Part shown: in pieces, positions 24,266 through 34,980 of the stretch
How the letters are laid out: the number at the start of each line of letters is the position of its first letter
Position numbering within the stretch: position 1 is the stretch's first letter
From: Francisella uliginis
Lineage (GTDB): Bacteria; Pseudomonadota; Gammaproteobacteria; Francisellales; Francisellaceae
DNA length: 64,000 nt
NCBI RefSeq assembly: GCF_001895265.1
Contig: NZ_CP016796.1
Span: 434,001 to 498,000, forward strand
Direction of reading: 5' to 3'
Made by a program: the position numbers and the translations under genes
Notes under the pieces: generated by a model
Told to the model about the DNA's origin: nothing
Databases searched by the model: none
The model's input: the letters and a program-made list of their open reading frames with translations, nothing else

Positions 24266-25144
24266 ATGAATATAAATAGACTTGTAGTTTTTGGAGATAG
24301 TCTTTTAGATAATGGTAATATTATTAAAACTCTTGATATTCCCGGAAAACCTTATTTAGAAGGAAGATTCTCTAATGGACTTGTTTCGACTGAGTATTTA
24401 GCAGAGCTGATCACTAAAGAACAAAAGTCAGATCAAGTAAAGCATAAAAATTATGCAATAGGTGGAGCATTAACACATGGTCCAAACCCATCTTCTCTAC
24501 TTAAGCACCATGCATTTGCTGTATCTGAGCAATTAGCAAGATTTGAGAATGAAGAGGGCAGGTTTGCTAATGATGATATGGTTATTATAAATGGTGGCGC
24601 TAATAACTTTATGTTTACTGTTTATAATGAGATACCATATATAAATCTGACAGCAAAGCTTAGAGTTGCTAGAGATTTAAAAAAAATAATTAGAAAAGCT
24701 ATTAAGATGGGAGCAAAAAATATAATAGTTTGGAATATTCCAGATGTAACAAGAGCTCCTGCATATAAAGAGTACTTATCTAACTGGGTAGGTAAATTTT
24801 TTAAATCTTATTTGCAACTAAACATTAATTTACAAAATGGTTTACTAAGAAATAGAGTCGCAGACCTACAGATGTATTTTCCAGAGGTAAATCTTAAGCT
24901 TTTTGACTTTTTTACATTATTGAATGAATGCATAGATAATCCTGTAAAGTATGGTTTTGAGAATGTTACCGATGCTTGTATAGACAGCTATGGTGGTGCA
25001 GACTCATTAGGTAATATTCAGTATGATATAGAGATTCTAGGTGATCCTGATAAATATTTATGCTGGGACTATTGTCATCCAACAGCAAAAGCTAATAAGG
25101 TCGTGGCTAATAGGATGTTTGAATTGTGGAAGTATAATGTTTAG
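24266..25144 (+). CDS. SGNH/GDSL-family hydrolase
   Basis: 292-aa esterase/lipase-like protein. Block I is FGDSLLDNGN (GDSL Ser), block II an early Gly in the NYAIGGALT region, block III GGANN (Asn), and block V DYCHPT with the catalytic Asp and His near the C-terminus, so all four SGNH positions appear present. No signal peptide is seen from ATG 24266. The longer frame from TTG 24242 overlaps the preceding gene and has no ribosome-binding site advantage. Relatives include lecithinase/thermolabile haemolysin-type phospholipases; the substrate is unknown. Confidence 0.88.
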   Translation: MNINRLVVFGDSLLDNGNIIKTLDIPGKPYLEGRFSNGLVSTEYLAELITKEQKSDQVKHKNYAIGGALTHGPNPSSLLKHHAFAVSEQLARFENEEGRFANDDMVIINGGANNFMFTVYNEIPYINLTAKLRVARDLKKIIRKAIKMGAKNIIVWNIPDVTRAPAYKEYLSNWVGKFFKSYLQLNINLQNGLLRNRVADLQMYFPEVNLKLFDFFTLLNECIDNPVKYGFENVTDACIDSYGGADSLGNIQYDIEILGDPDKYLCWDYCHPTAKANKVVANRMFELWKYNV

Positions 25145-25414
25145 TAATTCTCTTAGCTCTCAGAGAAAGTTAATTATTATCACTTTAACATCAACTTTTC
25201 TAATCAGTTAAACCTTTACAGATAATAATGATCAGCGCACCTAAAGCCACAATTATTGTCTAAAAAGTAAATATTGATGCTAATTAATATAAAATTGACG
25301 AATAGAGTTTAATTCTAAAGTATATGTGTCTATTCTGTATTTAGGGAAGAAGATCACAAAACCTTATTATGATGATAAAAAACTTCTATCTTAGATTTTT
25401 TTGATTGAGAAAAG

Positions 25415-26035
25415 TTATCCTTTAAAGCCACTTGCTACTATATAAAACTCTCTTGATTTTGGTCTTGAAGATTTAGGTTTAAATTGTATTACTTTAGTGA
25501 AAGATTCTTTAACTAGCTTCAAGTATTCATCACTTCCTTGCCCTTGGAAGATTTTTGCTACGAATGAGCCATTTGCTTTAAGGTTGGTGTTTGCAAAATC
25601 TAAGGCTAGTTCTAAAAGGTATATTGATTTTGCTTGATCTGAGGTTTTATTGCCACTTAGATTCGGTGCCATATCTGAGACGATACAATCGATTTTTTGT
25701 CCATTAACAAGGTTATTTAATTTTTCATAAGTTTCATCACTTGAGAAATCACCTTGAATAAAGTCAACTCCAGCTATAGGAGTCACATCTAGTAGATCAA
25801 GAGCTATAAGTTTACCATTATTACCAATATATTTTACAATTTGCTCAGACCATCCTCCTGGAGCAGCTCCAAGATCAACTACAAACATGTTTGATTTAAA
25901 AATCTTATATTTTTCTTGTATCTCAAGGATTTTGAAACTTGCTCTACTACGATAGCCTAACTTATTGGCTTGTTTAACGTAAAAGTCAGAAGTATGGTCT
26001 TGCATCCAGCGTTTTGTATTTGCGGCTTTTGACAT
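25415..26035 (-). CDS. rlmE: 23S rRNA 2'-O-methyltransferase RlmE (FtsJ)
   Basis: 206-aa SAM-dependent methyltransferase that modifies U2552 of 23S rRNA. Motifs: the [16 protein letters not shown] start region with the first catalytic Lys, the SAM loop [14 protein letters not shown], the Asp in [10 protein letters not shown] and the Lys in FVAKIFQG, giving the K-D-K-E tetrad. The length is standard. It is monocistronic, with a 271-base gap downstream where I see no gene. Confidence 0.96.
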   Translation of the reverse strand: MSKAANTKRWMQDHTSDFYVKQANKLGYRSRASFKILEIQEKYKIFKSNMFVVDLGAAPGGWSEQIVKYIGNNGKLIALDLLDVTPIAGVDFIQGDFSSDETYEKLNNLVNGQKIDCIVSDMAPNLSGNKTSDQAKSIYLLELALDFANTNLKANGSFVAKIFQGQGSDEYLKLVKESFTKVIQFKPKSSRPKSREFYIVASGFKG

Positions 26036-26193
26036 TTGTTAGTATAGTTTATGATCTTTGTTTTAGGTGTTATATTATAAATAATTTCACTCGTAAATTA
26101 AAAGCTTTTATGATTTATTTGGATTGATAATAGTATTAAAAAATAGGCTTTATCGTTATAATTAATAGTATTAGATATGTTTCTTCAAATAAT

Positions 26194-26667
26194 ATGAATA
26201 AGAAAATTTTAGCAATTTGCTTAGTTTCATTTGCTGTTAGCTCCTGTTCTACCGTAGAGGATGGTATACAGGATAATATTGATCACTATAAAAAGCTAAC
26301 AAGGTATGGTGAAGTTAAACCTGTTGAATATTCAAAACATACAAATAGTGTCGAGGGTATTAATTTTTTAGTTGCTAACTATCCAGATCAAATTATTAAT
26401 CTTAAAGGTAGTGATGATTTTGATAAAAGATATGACAAACTAATTAGTTACCTAAAAGATAATGGCTATACTATTATGTCTAACGAAAAGCTTCCTTTGA
26501 CAGCAACTGTGATTGCTGAGGTTAATAAGCCTATGCCAGATCTTAAATATATAGGTGTATTAATGCAACAGAATACTCGCTTACAACAGACAGTTTATAA
26601 TATTTCTTATGGAGGAAATAAATTTAAAGCTCGCAAATTCTATAATGATTATAAGAAAACTTTATAA
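26194..26667 (+). CDS. Lipoprotein of unknown function
   Basis: 157-aa protein with signal MNKKILAICLVSFAVSSC (Cys18 lipobox). The mature domain has mixed alpha/beta character without a motif I recognise, and its ending is basic ([11 protein letters not shown]). It is convergent with lspA; the two coding regions overlap by 6 bases at their stops. By coincidence LspA is the enzyme that would process this lipoprotein's signal. I cannot assign a function. Confidence 0.82.
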   Translation: MNKKILAICLVSFAVSSCSTVEDGIQDNIDHYKKLTRYGEVKPVEYSKHTNSVEGINFLVANYPDQIINLKGSDDFDKRYDKLISYLKDNGYTIMSNEKLPLTATVIAEVNKPMPDLKYIGVLMQQNTRLQQTVYNISYGGNKFKARKFYNDYKKTL

Positions 26668-27147
26668 ATTTTTCTTACTAAATAATGATGCTAATATTAG
26701 TAATATAACCCCACATGTAATAGCAGAGTCAGCTATATTAAATGATGGCCAATGATAGCCACCAATATGAAAATCAAGAAAATCAATAACATATCCTCTA
26801 AATGCGCGGTCATAGAAATTACCTAGAGCACCACCTAAAATAAGTGAGAACGAAAATAGGTTAAGTTTTGCATCAGTAGGTTGTTTGATAATTAGATAAA
26901 CAAGAACAATAGCTGCTATTAATGAAATTATTGAAAACATAATCATTTGCCATGACGTTTGATCATTACTTAAAAGACTAAATGCCGCTCCATGATTATA
27001 TAAAAGAGTAAAGTTAAAGAAGCTAGTTATTTTGACTGGTTGAGCAAATTCCAAAGAGGTATTGGCAAGATATTTTGTATATAAATCAGTAGCTATAATG
27101 ATAATTGCTAAGATAAAGTATTTTATTTTAGGTTTAAGCGAACTCAC
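26662..27147 (-). CDS. lspA: Lipoprotein signal peptidase LspA
   Basis: Inner-membrane aspartyl protease that cleaves type II signal peptides after diacylglyceryl transfer; 161 aa with four membrane segments. Catalytic Asp motifs are in [19 protein letters not shown] and FNIADSAI. I choose GTG 27147, preceded by GGAG at 6 bases, which gives the normal family length; the open frame starting at 27252 adds 35 residues that lie inside ileS. The start overlaps the ileS end by 14 bases, so translation is likely coupled, the common ileS-lspA arrangement. It serves the many lipoproteins encoded in this window. Confidence 0.93.
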   Translation of the reverse strand: MSSLKPKIKYFILAIIIIATDLYTKYLANTSLEFAQPVKITSFFNFTLLYNHGAAFSLLSNDQTSWQMIMFSIISLIAAIVLVYLIIKQPTDAKLNLFSFSLILGGALGNFYDRAFRGYVIDFLDFHIGGYHWPSFNIADSAITCGVILLILASLFSKKNL

Positions 27148-29941
27148 GAGATTCTCCAGTTTCAGTCGTAATATTTTCAACACAACGACTACAAATATCT
27201 TGATATTCATCATTTTCACCAACACTAGAGCTACGATGCCAACATCTTTCACATTTAGGTTCTTCTACTTTATCAATATCAATAAATAAACCTGGGATGT
27301 GAGATTCAGTTGAATTATCTGATTTCTCTTCTAGAGGCCTTAAGTTTGCTTTAGAAGATATTAATAAAAATCTAAGCTCATCTTGTAGTTTACTAAGAAG
27401 AGTATATTTCTCTTGATCTGCATATAGAGTTATTTGTGCTTCTAGTGATGCTTTAATAATCTCTTCATTTCTTTTGATCTCTAATACCCTGTTAACTTCT
27501 GAACGTATCTCTTGTATTTTAGTCCAAAAGTCTAGATTTAGCTCATCATTCGAATCAAATGATTCAAGTTCTGTATACCATTCACACAGCTGTATTGGTA
27601 AGTCAGTTGTTTTTGGTACTGCTTGCCATATTTCATCGGCAGTATATGATAATATCGGAGACATCCATCTAACTAATGCATGTACAATATGATAGATTGC
27701 TGTTTGTGCTGATTTGCGTGGATGACCATCGGCTTTTGCAGTGTATTGTCTATCTTTAATAATATCTAAATAGAAACTTCCCATTTCAACAGAGCAGAAG
27801 TGATGTATTAACTGAGCTACTGTATGAGTTTGATATTTCTCATAAGCATCGATGATTTTATCCTGGAATTCTTTAGCCTTAGCAATAGCCCATTGGTCTA
27901 GTTTAACTAGCTCATCAAATTCGATAATATCTGTTTCAGGGTTAAAACCATTTAGGTTTGATAACAAGAATCTAGCTGTATTACGTAATCTACGATAAGT
28001 ATCAGCGGTTCTTTTTAGAATCTGATCAGATACTGCCATTTCACTTTTATAATCAGTTGAAGCTGTCCAAAGACGTAATATATCAGCGCCAAGCGTGTTA
28101 TAAATATCTTGAGGAGATGTTACATTTCCTAACGACTTCGACATCTTACGGCCATGCTCATCCACTACAAAACCATGTGTAAAGACTTCTTTATATGGTT
28201 GGCTACCTTTAGCTGACATACCAACTAATAATGATGTTTGGAACCAGCCACGGTGTTGATCAGAACCCTCTAGGTATAAGTCAGCAGGGTAGCTTAGGCG
28301 TTTGTCGATATCTAAAATACACATGCTAGATGAGCCAGAATCAAACCAAACATCAAGAGTATCTTTTACAGATTTATACTTGTCTGTTTCAGATATAAAC
28401 TCGCTATCATCAGCATTAAACCATGCTTCAATACCACCTTTTTCTATTTTTTCTGCTACTTTGTGAAGTATTTCTATAGTGTTTGGATGCAGCTCTTCAG
28501 TTTCTTTGTGAATAAATAACGGTAAAGGTACTCCCCAAGTTCTTTGGCGAGATATACACCAGTCAGGCCTATCTTTGACCATTCCTTCTATACGAGCTTG
28601 CCCCCAGCTAGGTGCCCAATTTGTTTCGCTAATAGCCTTTAACGCTTTATCACGTAAACCTTCTTTTTCCATGCTAATAAACCATTGAGGAGTAGCTCTA
28701 AACATAAGTGGAGTTTTATGGCGCCAGCAATGAGGGTAGCTGTGTTTAATTTTATCAAAGTTCATTAAACGCTTTTTCTCACCTAAAAGCTCGACAATTC
28801 TATCATTGGCTTTGAAAATAAATTCACCAGCAAATAGTTTAGTATTTTCACTGTAGCAGCCATTTCCTTTGACAAAAATTTCCATAGATAGATTGTGTTC
28901 TTTACCTAGAGCAAAATCTTCAACACCATGTGTAGGAGCTGTATGAACCATACCAGTACCGGAATCATCAGTTACATGCTCACCGTGTAAGATTGGTACA
29001 TGACGACTATAAAAAGGATGCTCAGCTATAATTCCTACTAACTTTTCACCTGTAGTTGAAGCTACTATTTTAGCATCTTCTATAGCATATCTTTTTAGTG
29101 TTTGCTCAGCTAGATTTTCCGCAAGGATTATATAGAAATCATCTATCATAATTAAGCTATAGTTTAAGTCATTACGAACGGCTATAGCTTGGTTAGCTGG
29201 CAATGTCCATGGAGTAGTTGTCCAAATAATAGCGAAGGCTTCATGATTTAAAGAATCTAATCCAAATGCTTTAGCCAGTTTATCTTGGTCTTTGATTTTG
29301 AATTTCACATCAATAGCAGGAGAGACTTTGTCTGCATATTCAACTTCAGCTTCAGCTAGAGCTGATCCACAGTCAGTACACCAATGTACAGGTTTGAACC
29401 CTTTACTTAAATGACCATTTTCTACTATTTTAGCTAATGTTCTAATCATATTAGCTTCGTAGTCAAAGTTCATCGTTAGGTATGGTTGTTCCCATTCTCC
29501 TAAAACTCCAAGCCTTTTAAAGTCTTTCTTTTGTATCTCAACTTGTTTTTTTGCGTATTTACGACACTCTTTTCTAAAAGAGTTTTCAGAGATTTTTTGA
29601 CCAGCTTTACCATGTTTTTTCTCAACTTGTAGCTCAATTGGAAGTCCATGACAGTCCCAAGTTGGAATATAAGGGGCATCGTAACCACTTAATGTTTTAG
29701 ATTTTACAATTATATCCTTTAGAATCTTATTTACAGCATGACCAACATGTATACTACCATTTGCATATGGAGGTCCATCATGAAGAACAAATTTATCACG
29801 TCCAGCAAAATGTTCTCTAATTTTTTTATAAATACCTTGTTTTTCCCATTTGTTAAGAATCATTGGTTCTTTGTTGGCTAAGTTACCTTTCATTGAAAAA
29901 GATGTTTTTGGAAGGTTTAATGTGTCTTTATAGTCACTCAT
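27134..29941 (-). CDS. ileS: Isoleucyl-tRNA synthetase
   Basis: 935-aa class Ia synthetase with editing (CP1) domain. HIGH motif as HVGH in [21 protein letters not shown] in [10 protein letters not shown], editing-site segments [13 protein letters not shown] and [12 protein letters not shown], and a C-terminal zinc domain with CERCWH and CSRCV. It is followed by lspA in an overlapping pair. Its start lies about 95 bases from the ribF end, so ribF-ileS-lspA may form one transcript. Confidence 0.97.
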   Translation of the reverse strand: MSDYKDTLNLPKTSFSMKGNLANKEPMILNKWEKQGIYKKIREHFAGRDKFVLHDGPPYANGSIHVGHAVNKILKDIIVKSKTLSGYDAPYIPTWDCHGLPIELQVEKKHGKAGQKISENSFRKECRKYAKKQVEIQKKDFKRLGVLGEWEQPYLTMNFDYEANMIRTLAKIVENGHLSKGFKPVHWCTDCGSALAEAEVEYADKVSPAIDVKFKIKDQDKLAKAFGLDSLNHEAFAIIWTTTPWTLPANQAIAVRNDLNYSLIMIDDFYIILAENLAEQTLKRYAIEDAKIVASTTGEKLVGIIAEHPFYSRHVPILHGEHVTDDSGTGMVHTAPTHGVEDFALGKEHNLSMEIFVKGNGCYSENTKLFAGEFIFKANDRIVELLGEKKRLMNFDKIKHSYPHCWRHKTPLMFRATPQWFISMEKEGLRDKALKAISETNWAPSWGQARIEGMVKDRPDWCISRQRTWGVPLPLFIHKETEELHPNTIEILHKVAEKIEKGGIEAWFNADDSEFISETDKYKSVKDTLDVWFDSGSSSMCILDIDKRLSYPADLYLEGSDQHRGWFQTSLLVGMSAKGSQPYKEVFTHGFVVDEHGRKMSKSLGNVTSPQDIYNTLGADILRLWTASTDYKSEMAVSDQILKRTADTYRRLRNTARFLLSNLNGFNPETDIIEFDELVKLDQWAIAKAKEFQDKIIDAYEKYQTHTVAQLIHHFCSVEMGSFYLDIIKDRQYTAKADGHPRKSAQTAIYHIVHALVRWMSPILSYTADEIWQAVPKTTDLPIQLCEWYTELESFDSNDELNLDFWTKIQEIRSEVNRVLEIKRNEEIIKASLEAQITLYADQEKYTLLSKLQDELRFLLISSKANLRPLEEKSDNSTESHIPGLFIDIDKVEEPKCERCWHRSSSVGENDEYQDICSRCVENITTETGESREFA

Positions 29942-30036
29942 TTGAATTCCTTAGGTATCTAAAATAGTTAATTATTGAGAATTTAAAAATTACTTAAGCA
30001 CAAATTATAATGTACAAAGGTAATTATGTTAATAGT

Positions 30037-30960
30037 CTATAATGTAGTTATTAAACTTTTTGCTTTCTTAATGTCTTGAGAGATCTGAGATTTTAATTCT
30101 TCAAAAGAGTTAAATTTTTTTTCTGGTCTTATAAATTCTATTATCTCAGTTGTTATATGTTTAGAGTAAATATCCTTATCAAAATTAAAGATATGTGTCT
30201 CTAGAAGATTATTTTTACCATCTACAGTAGGCCTAGTTCCTGCGTTGGAGATCCCATAAAAACATTCGTTATTATCAAAATGGACTTTTGTCAAATATAC
30301 GCCTTTAAGAGCAGAATTCTTTGGTAATTTTTGGTTTGCTGTATGAAAGCCAATTTTTCTACCGTTTTTTTGCCCATGTATAACTCTTGAGTTAATTTTT
30401 AAAGATCTTCCGAGAAGTTTGCTAGCTTGAACCAAATTATGCTCAGCAATAGCCTGACGTATTTGACTGCTGCTAATGCGGTGATTATCTAGATTTAGGG
30501 TAGATATTTTATCGACTTTGAAATTATATTTAGTTGAAAATGTTTTTAAAAGATCGTAGTCACCTTTACGTTTTTTGCCAAATTTAAAATCATCGCCAAC
30601 GATAATATGTTTTATATTTAATTTCTCTATCAAATATTTTTCTATAAAATCTTCAGCCTCAATATTAGCAAAGTTAGTGTTGAATTTTTGGCATATAATA
30701 TTTTCCAGACCGAGATTATGTAGATTTATGATTTTATTTCTAAAATCATAAATTCTAGTTGGCGCGTTTTCTTTAAGGAAAAATTCTTTTGGTAAGGGTT
30801 CAAAAAATAAAATATAAGGCTGTAGCTGATTTTCTCTGGCAATAGATGTCAACTTTTTTATAATTGCTTGATGGCCTAAATGGACACCATCAAAAGATCC
30901 TATAGCTACTGCTGTAGGCTTAGAGTTTTTAACTTTTCTTAAGCTTGTGTTAATTTTCAT
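30037..30960 (-). CDS. ribF: Bifunctional riboflavin kinase/FAD synthetase
   Basis: 307-aa enzyme making FMN and FAD. The N-terminal nucleotidyltransferase domain shows GSFDGVHLGHQAII, the HxGH-type ATP site, and ISSSQIRQAI; the C-terminal kinase domain shows RVIHGQKNGRKIGFHTAN and GISNAGTRPTV. It is upstream of ileS on the same strand, the classical ribF-ileS-lspA order of gammaproteobacteria. It is divergent from maeA. Confidence 0.96.
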   Translation of the reverse strand: MKINTSLRKVKNSKPTAVAIGSFDGVHLGHQAIIKKLTSIARENQLQPYILFFEPLPKEFFLKENAPTRIYDFRNKIINLHNLGLENIICQKFNTNFANIEAEDFIEKYLIEKLNIKHIIVGDDFKFGKKRKGDYDLLKTFSTKYNFKVDKISTLNLDNHRISSSQIRQAIAEHNLVQASKLLGRSLKINSRVIHGQKNGRKIGFHTANQKLPKNSALKGVYLTKVHFDNNECFYGISNAGTRPTVDGKNNLLETHIFNFDKDIYSKHITTEIIEFIRPEKKFNSFEELKSQISQDIKKAKSLITTL

Positions 30961-31112
30961 TATAAGAAGATAGTTTAAAGCTATTTTTTTTAAAGGAATA
31001 TAATAACCTAATAGTATTCATTTTTTGTTGAAAAAATGCAACTACTGTTAGATACTTATTAGTTAGAAGTTTTTTATTGTATTTGTGTGAAATATTTTTA
31101 AGTGGTTTTGTC

Positions 31113-32927
31113 ATGGAAAGACGTGTAAAGAGAATAAGAAAATTACGAAATAAAAGTGGTAAGGTTTTTGCAATTGAAACAAATCTTACAGGTAGGCAAC
31201 TACTCAATAATAGAGTTTTGAATAAAGATGTTGCTTTTAGTCAAGAAGAAAGAATAGCATTTGACCTACTTGGTTATCTACCTGAAAAGGTTGAGAGCTT
31301 GGACGAGCAAGCAGTAAGAGTTAAAAAGCAGCTTAACATTAAACAAACATCATTAGAAAAGTATGTTTTCTTAAATAGACTACATGATCTAAATACAACA
31401 CTTTTTTATCATTTTGTGCGTGAGAATTTAGAAGAAATAATGCCTATTATATATACACCTACTGTTGGTGAGGCAGTACAGAAATATAGTAGTCAATTTA
31501 GGAAGCAAAATGGTCTTTTCATATCAATTAACCATAAAAGACATATTCCTAAAATTCTAGAAAGATATGAGTATAACAGTATTGACCTTGTTCTTGTGAC
31601 AGATGGAGAGGCGGTTCTTGGTATTGGAGATCAAGGTATTGGTGGGATGAATATCAGTATTGGTAAAATTATGGTTTATGTTGCTGCTAGTGGTATAGAT
31701 CCAGCTAGAGTTTTACCAGTACAGCTTGATATGGGAACTAATAATGATGATCTTCTTGCTGCTCCTGGTTATTTAGGGGTGCGTCTTCCAAGAGTTTCTG
31801 GTGAGACATACGATGAGTTCATAGAAGAGTTTGTTACTCAGGTTAAAGCAAGGTTCCCTAATGTATTCTTACACTGGGAAGATTTAGGTAGAGATAATGC
31901 TACTCGTATATTAGAGAAATATAAAGAAAGATTGTGTACATTTAATGATGATATTGAAGGTACAGGTATTGTTGCTGCGGCTAACTGTATTGCTGCAATT
32001 AAAACAGCAATGACAATTAGAGTTAATTCTGGTGAATTGACAGAAGAAGAAGCTATTGGCGGCATTTGTGATCTTAAAATAATTATTTATGGTGCAGGAA
32101 GTGCTGGCTGTGGTATTGCTAGACAACTTGCTGATGTGATAGCTGATAGAGCAGGTATTACAATTGAGCAAGCTAGAAAAAGTATTTATCTAGTTGATAG
32201 ATATGGTTTAGTATGTGATAAGTTAAGAGCTAAAAGAATTACTCCTGAGCAAAAACCTTTTGTTAAGACAAGTGATGAAATAGATAAATGGGATGTTGAG
32301 GATTTTGATTATATAACTTTGACAGAAGCTGTGAAAAATGCAAAACCAGATATCTTAATTGGTACTTCTGGTCAACCAGGATCATTTACAGAAGAAATTG
32401 TTAAAACAATGGCTGAGTGTAACAATTATCCTATCATAATGCCGTTGTCAAATCCTACATCACTTTGTGAAGCTTTACCTGAAGATATTATTAAATGGAC
32501 TGAAGGAAAAGCTCTAATAGCAGCAGGGAGTCCTTTTGCTGATGTTGAATATAATGGTAGAGAATATAGAATATCTCAAGGTAATAATGCGTTTATATTC
32601 CCTGGGTTAGGTCTTGGTTCTGTGGCAGTACATGCCAAAGTTTTAACTGATGGAATGATTAGAGCAGCGTGCTATAGATTAAGTGAGTTATCTCCTATGG
32701 TTGTTCATGAAGATATAACGCAGCCGTTATTAGCAAATATTTCAGATTTAGTAACGGTGAGTAAAGAGATTACAAAAGCTGTAGCAAAACAAGCTATATT
32801 AGAAGATGTTCATGGTGTTGATATTGATTTAGAAGACTTAACACCTGAAGAGCTTGATGATGAGATTAATAGACTGATTAATTTATCTTCATGGACACCA
32901 ACTTACGCACCATATATGCCAATCTAA
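31113..32927 (+). CDS. maeA: NAD-dependent malic enzyme (malate dehydrogenase, decarboxylating)
   Basis: Oxidative decarboxylation of malate to pyruvate, about 604 aa, of the large bacterial/eukaryotic malic enzyme type. Visible motifs: the Tyr region YTPTVGEAVQKYS, VLVTDGEAVLGIGDQG, the metal site FNDDIEGTGIV, the Rossmann loop IYGAGSAGCGIA, and PLSNPTS. I prefer ATG 31113, which has a purine-rich site upstream, over a TTG at 31077. It is monocistronic and divergent from ribF. Confidence 0.95.
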   Translation: MERRVKRIRKLRNKSGKVFAIETNLTGRQLLNNRVLNKDVAFSQEERIAFDLLGYLPEKVESLDEQAVRVKKQLNIKQTSLEKYVFLNRLHDLNTTLFYHFVRENLEEIMPIIYTPTVGEAVQKYSSQFRKQNGLFISINHKRHIPKILERYEYNSIDLVLVTDGEAVLGIGDQGIGGMNISIGKIMVYVAASGIDPARVLPVQLDMGTNNDDLLAAPGYLGVRLPRVSGETYDEFIEEFVTQVKARFPNVFLHWEDLGRDNATRILEKYKERLCTFNDDIEGTGIVAAANCIAAIKTAMTIRVNSGELTEEEAIGGICDLKIIIYGAGSAGCGIARQLADVIADRAGITIEQARKSIYLVDRYGLVCDKLRAKRITPEQKPFVKTSDEIDKWDVEDFDYITLTEAVKNAKPDILIGTSGQPGSFTEEIVKTMAECNNYPIIMPLSNPTSLCEALPEDIIKWTEGKALIAAGSPFADVEYNGREYRISQGNNAFIFPGLGLGSVAVHAKVLTDGMIRAACYRLSELSPMVVHEDITQPLLANISDLVTVSKEITKAVAKQAILEDVHGVDIDLEDLTPEELDDEINRLINLSSWTPTYAPYMPI

Positions 32928-33085
32928 AAGTTTTAAAATATAGTAAACTAAGCTTCTCAAAACTCTTATTTAATTTAAATTTCACATTGTTTGCTCCACA
33001 ATAAAATTTATTGAAAATAGATTTTATTTTATGCTAAACTCAATAAGTCTTTTTTTATTTAATTATGTTTTGAGGAAGCGCGATT

Positions 33086-34786
33086 GTGGTACGAAAGTTA
33101 AGAAAAAGCTTTATTGTAATTGGTAGTGTATTAGTTTGCTATGGTCTGGGATATTCAGAAAGCTCTCCTGAAGTTGTTTCTCAAGGAGGCCCTCTTGGCG
33201 CTACAAGTATAGGGGATCAAAACCTAAATAATACATCAACTACAAATACCTCAAAAAGTGCTAACCCAACAGCAACTCAGCCACAAAGCTCAAAGTCAGG
33301 ATCTCAAAATATTAATGAAAAGGAGCTTTTGCTTAAATTACAAGAACAAGTTCAGCAGTTACAGGGACAGTTACAGCAAATAAAATCGCAAAAAGGCCAG
33401 CAAGTCAAAAACATGTCTGGTGGCGACTCACAGTTTACTACATATAGTAGGAAAGTATATGATAATAAGCCTAATTCATCTGAAACAATAACTAGTGGTG
33501 ATCTAAGCCAAACTTTAGTAGGCGGACAAAGTGCATCAGATATTATGGAGAATGTTAACGCGAGTAACTCGATAATTGATTTAGGCAATAAATCATTAGG
33601 AGGGGTATTTAACCAAAATGGTGGTATTGACGTTGGCGGTGCTCCAGCAATTACGACTCAAGGTCAGGTTACTTTCCTAGGTTCATATTCAGGTAACAAC
33701 AGTATCCCTATTGGTCAGATTCCATCAAACCTTTTTGCTTCAACTTTATTAGGTCAAAGAGAGAGATTCGATGACTACTCAGTTTTCTTTGGTGGCTTCA
33801 TTGAGGCAGATGCACAAGCTTGGTTTGGTAGTAGTAATATTGTTCCGCCATCATCTGATGGTACTGGTGGAATATCTGGAAATGGACAAAATATTTATTT
33901 AACAAATGCAAAGTTATACTTCTTATCTAACCTTGGTCACTATGTAACAGCACAGTTTGACTTTGATACTTCTGAATCAGGTGATTTTAGCTTAGGTAAT
34001 GCTTTTGTGATATTTGGTAATTTAGATACATCCCCTTTCTTTGTTACAGCAGGTAGAAGTAAACTATCAGTTGGTACATATGGTGGTGGTGGTCCATGGA
34101 CTTCAGGTATTACAGATTTTCTATCTCCTGGAACAGTTACTAATGTCTCAGTGAATTATAAGAGTGAAGTATGGAACGCTAATGTTACTGTTTTTGGTTC
34201 AGATGACCAAACAGCAGATTTCTCAACAGGCCTATTCTATGCTGATAGTTGGACAGATAACTTAATTGGAGCATTTAACGTTGGTTATGTTTATAATATG
34301 GCAGGTGCAGATAATGGTTCATTAAGTAGTTATTTAAATACTGTAGGTCTCTCAAAAGCAACGCCAATAGGAGCGTTTAACTTTGATGGTAACTTAACTT
34401 ATGGCTTACTAGGAGGGTTTTTAAACTTAGGTGCTGGTTGGTCGACAACAACAAATGCACAAGACTTTAATGGAACAGGGGCTAATGTGCTTGCAGGAGC
34501 ATGGTATGGTGCAGCCAACTACTCATTAGTATTAGGCGGTAGAAATACCAGTTTCGGTGTCTCGTATGGTCAGTCATATAATGCTGCAAATCTACCAATG
34601 AGCTTATCAGCATCACCAATAAATGGGAATAGTACTACTTCAGGAATAAAAGAGCAGCTTATTTTCAACGCCAACAGAGCTTATTTTGATAATAATGTCT
34701 TATTTGGTCCAGAATATTCATATCAAAAACTATATAATGGTCAATATATGAATACTATTACTCTAGATATGTCGGTATACGTATAG
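33086..34786 (+). CDS. fupA: FupA/FupB-type outer-membrane protein (DUF3573 family)
   Basis: 566-aa protein starting with GTG. Signal peptide (about 1-25); Ser/Thr/Asn-rich spacer; a short coiled coil LLKLQEQVQQLQGQLQQ near residues 83-105; then a Gly-, Asn- and aromatic-rich region from about 190 to the end that reads as a beta barrel, closing on the alternating pattern YMNTITLDMSVYV. I recognise it as the Francisella-restricted family that includes FupA, FupB and FslE, outer-membrane proteins in ferrous iron or siderophore uptake. I recall two adjacent paralogs at this place after maeA in F. tularensis; here there is one. It could be FupA, FupB or a fusion of both. Confidence 0.82.
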   Translation: MVRKLRKSFIVIGSVLVCYGLGYSESSPEVVSQGGPLGATSIGDQNLNNTSTTNTSKSANPTATQPQSSKSGSQNINEKELLLKLQEQVQQLQGQLQQIKSQKGQQVKNMSGGDSQFTTYSRKVYDNKPNSSETITSGDLSQTLVGGQSASDIMENVNASNSIIDLGNKSLGGVFNQNGGIDVGGAPAITTQGQVTFLGSYSGNNSIPIGQIPSNLFASTLLGQRERFDDYSVFFGGFIEADAQAWFGSSNIVPPSSDGTGGISGNGQNIYLTNAKLYFLSNLGHYVTAQFDFDTSESGDFSLGNAFVIFGNLDTSPFFVTAGRSKLSVGTYGGGGPWTSGITDFLSPGTVTNVSVNYKSEVWNANVTVFGSDDQTADFSTGLFYADSWTDNLIGAFNVGYVYNMAGADNGSLSSYLNTVGLSKATPIGAFNFDGNLTYGLLGGFLNLGAGWSTTTNAQDFNGTGANVLAGAWYGAANYSLVLGGRNTSFGVSYGQSYNAANLPMSLSASPINGNSTTSGIKEQLIFNANRAYFDNNVLFGPEYSYQKLYNGQYMNTITLDMSVYV

Positions 34787-34980
34787 TACGTTTATATTTT
34801 CTTGTAGAATATTTATCTAATAAAAAGATCTAAAAAGCTAGTAGTATTATAATCATCAAAGCAATTATGTATCTTTGAAAAAATATTTTAGTTTTTGATT
34901 AAAAAAGATATAGCTTTATAAAATAATCTAAATAGAGTAACATTAGCGTAAATATATAAGTTACAAAATATGGGACGTAT

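Noticed and set aside
25195-25290. Possible membrane-protein remnant on the minus strand
   Set aside because: A run of hydrophobic codons ends in a stop after about 16 codons and is preceded by another stop; too short to separate from chance. The 270-base gap otherwise holds nothing I can support.
30950-31207. 85-codon minus-strand frame between ribF and maeA
   Set aside because: It lies opposite the maeA leader and start, has no motif, and would overlap the ribF start.
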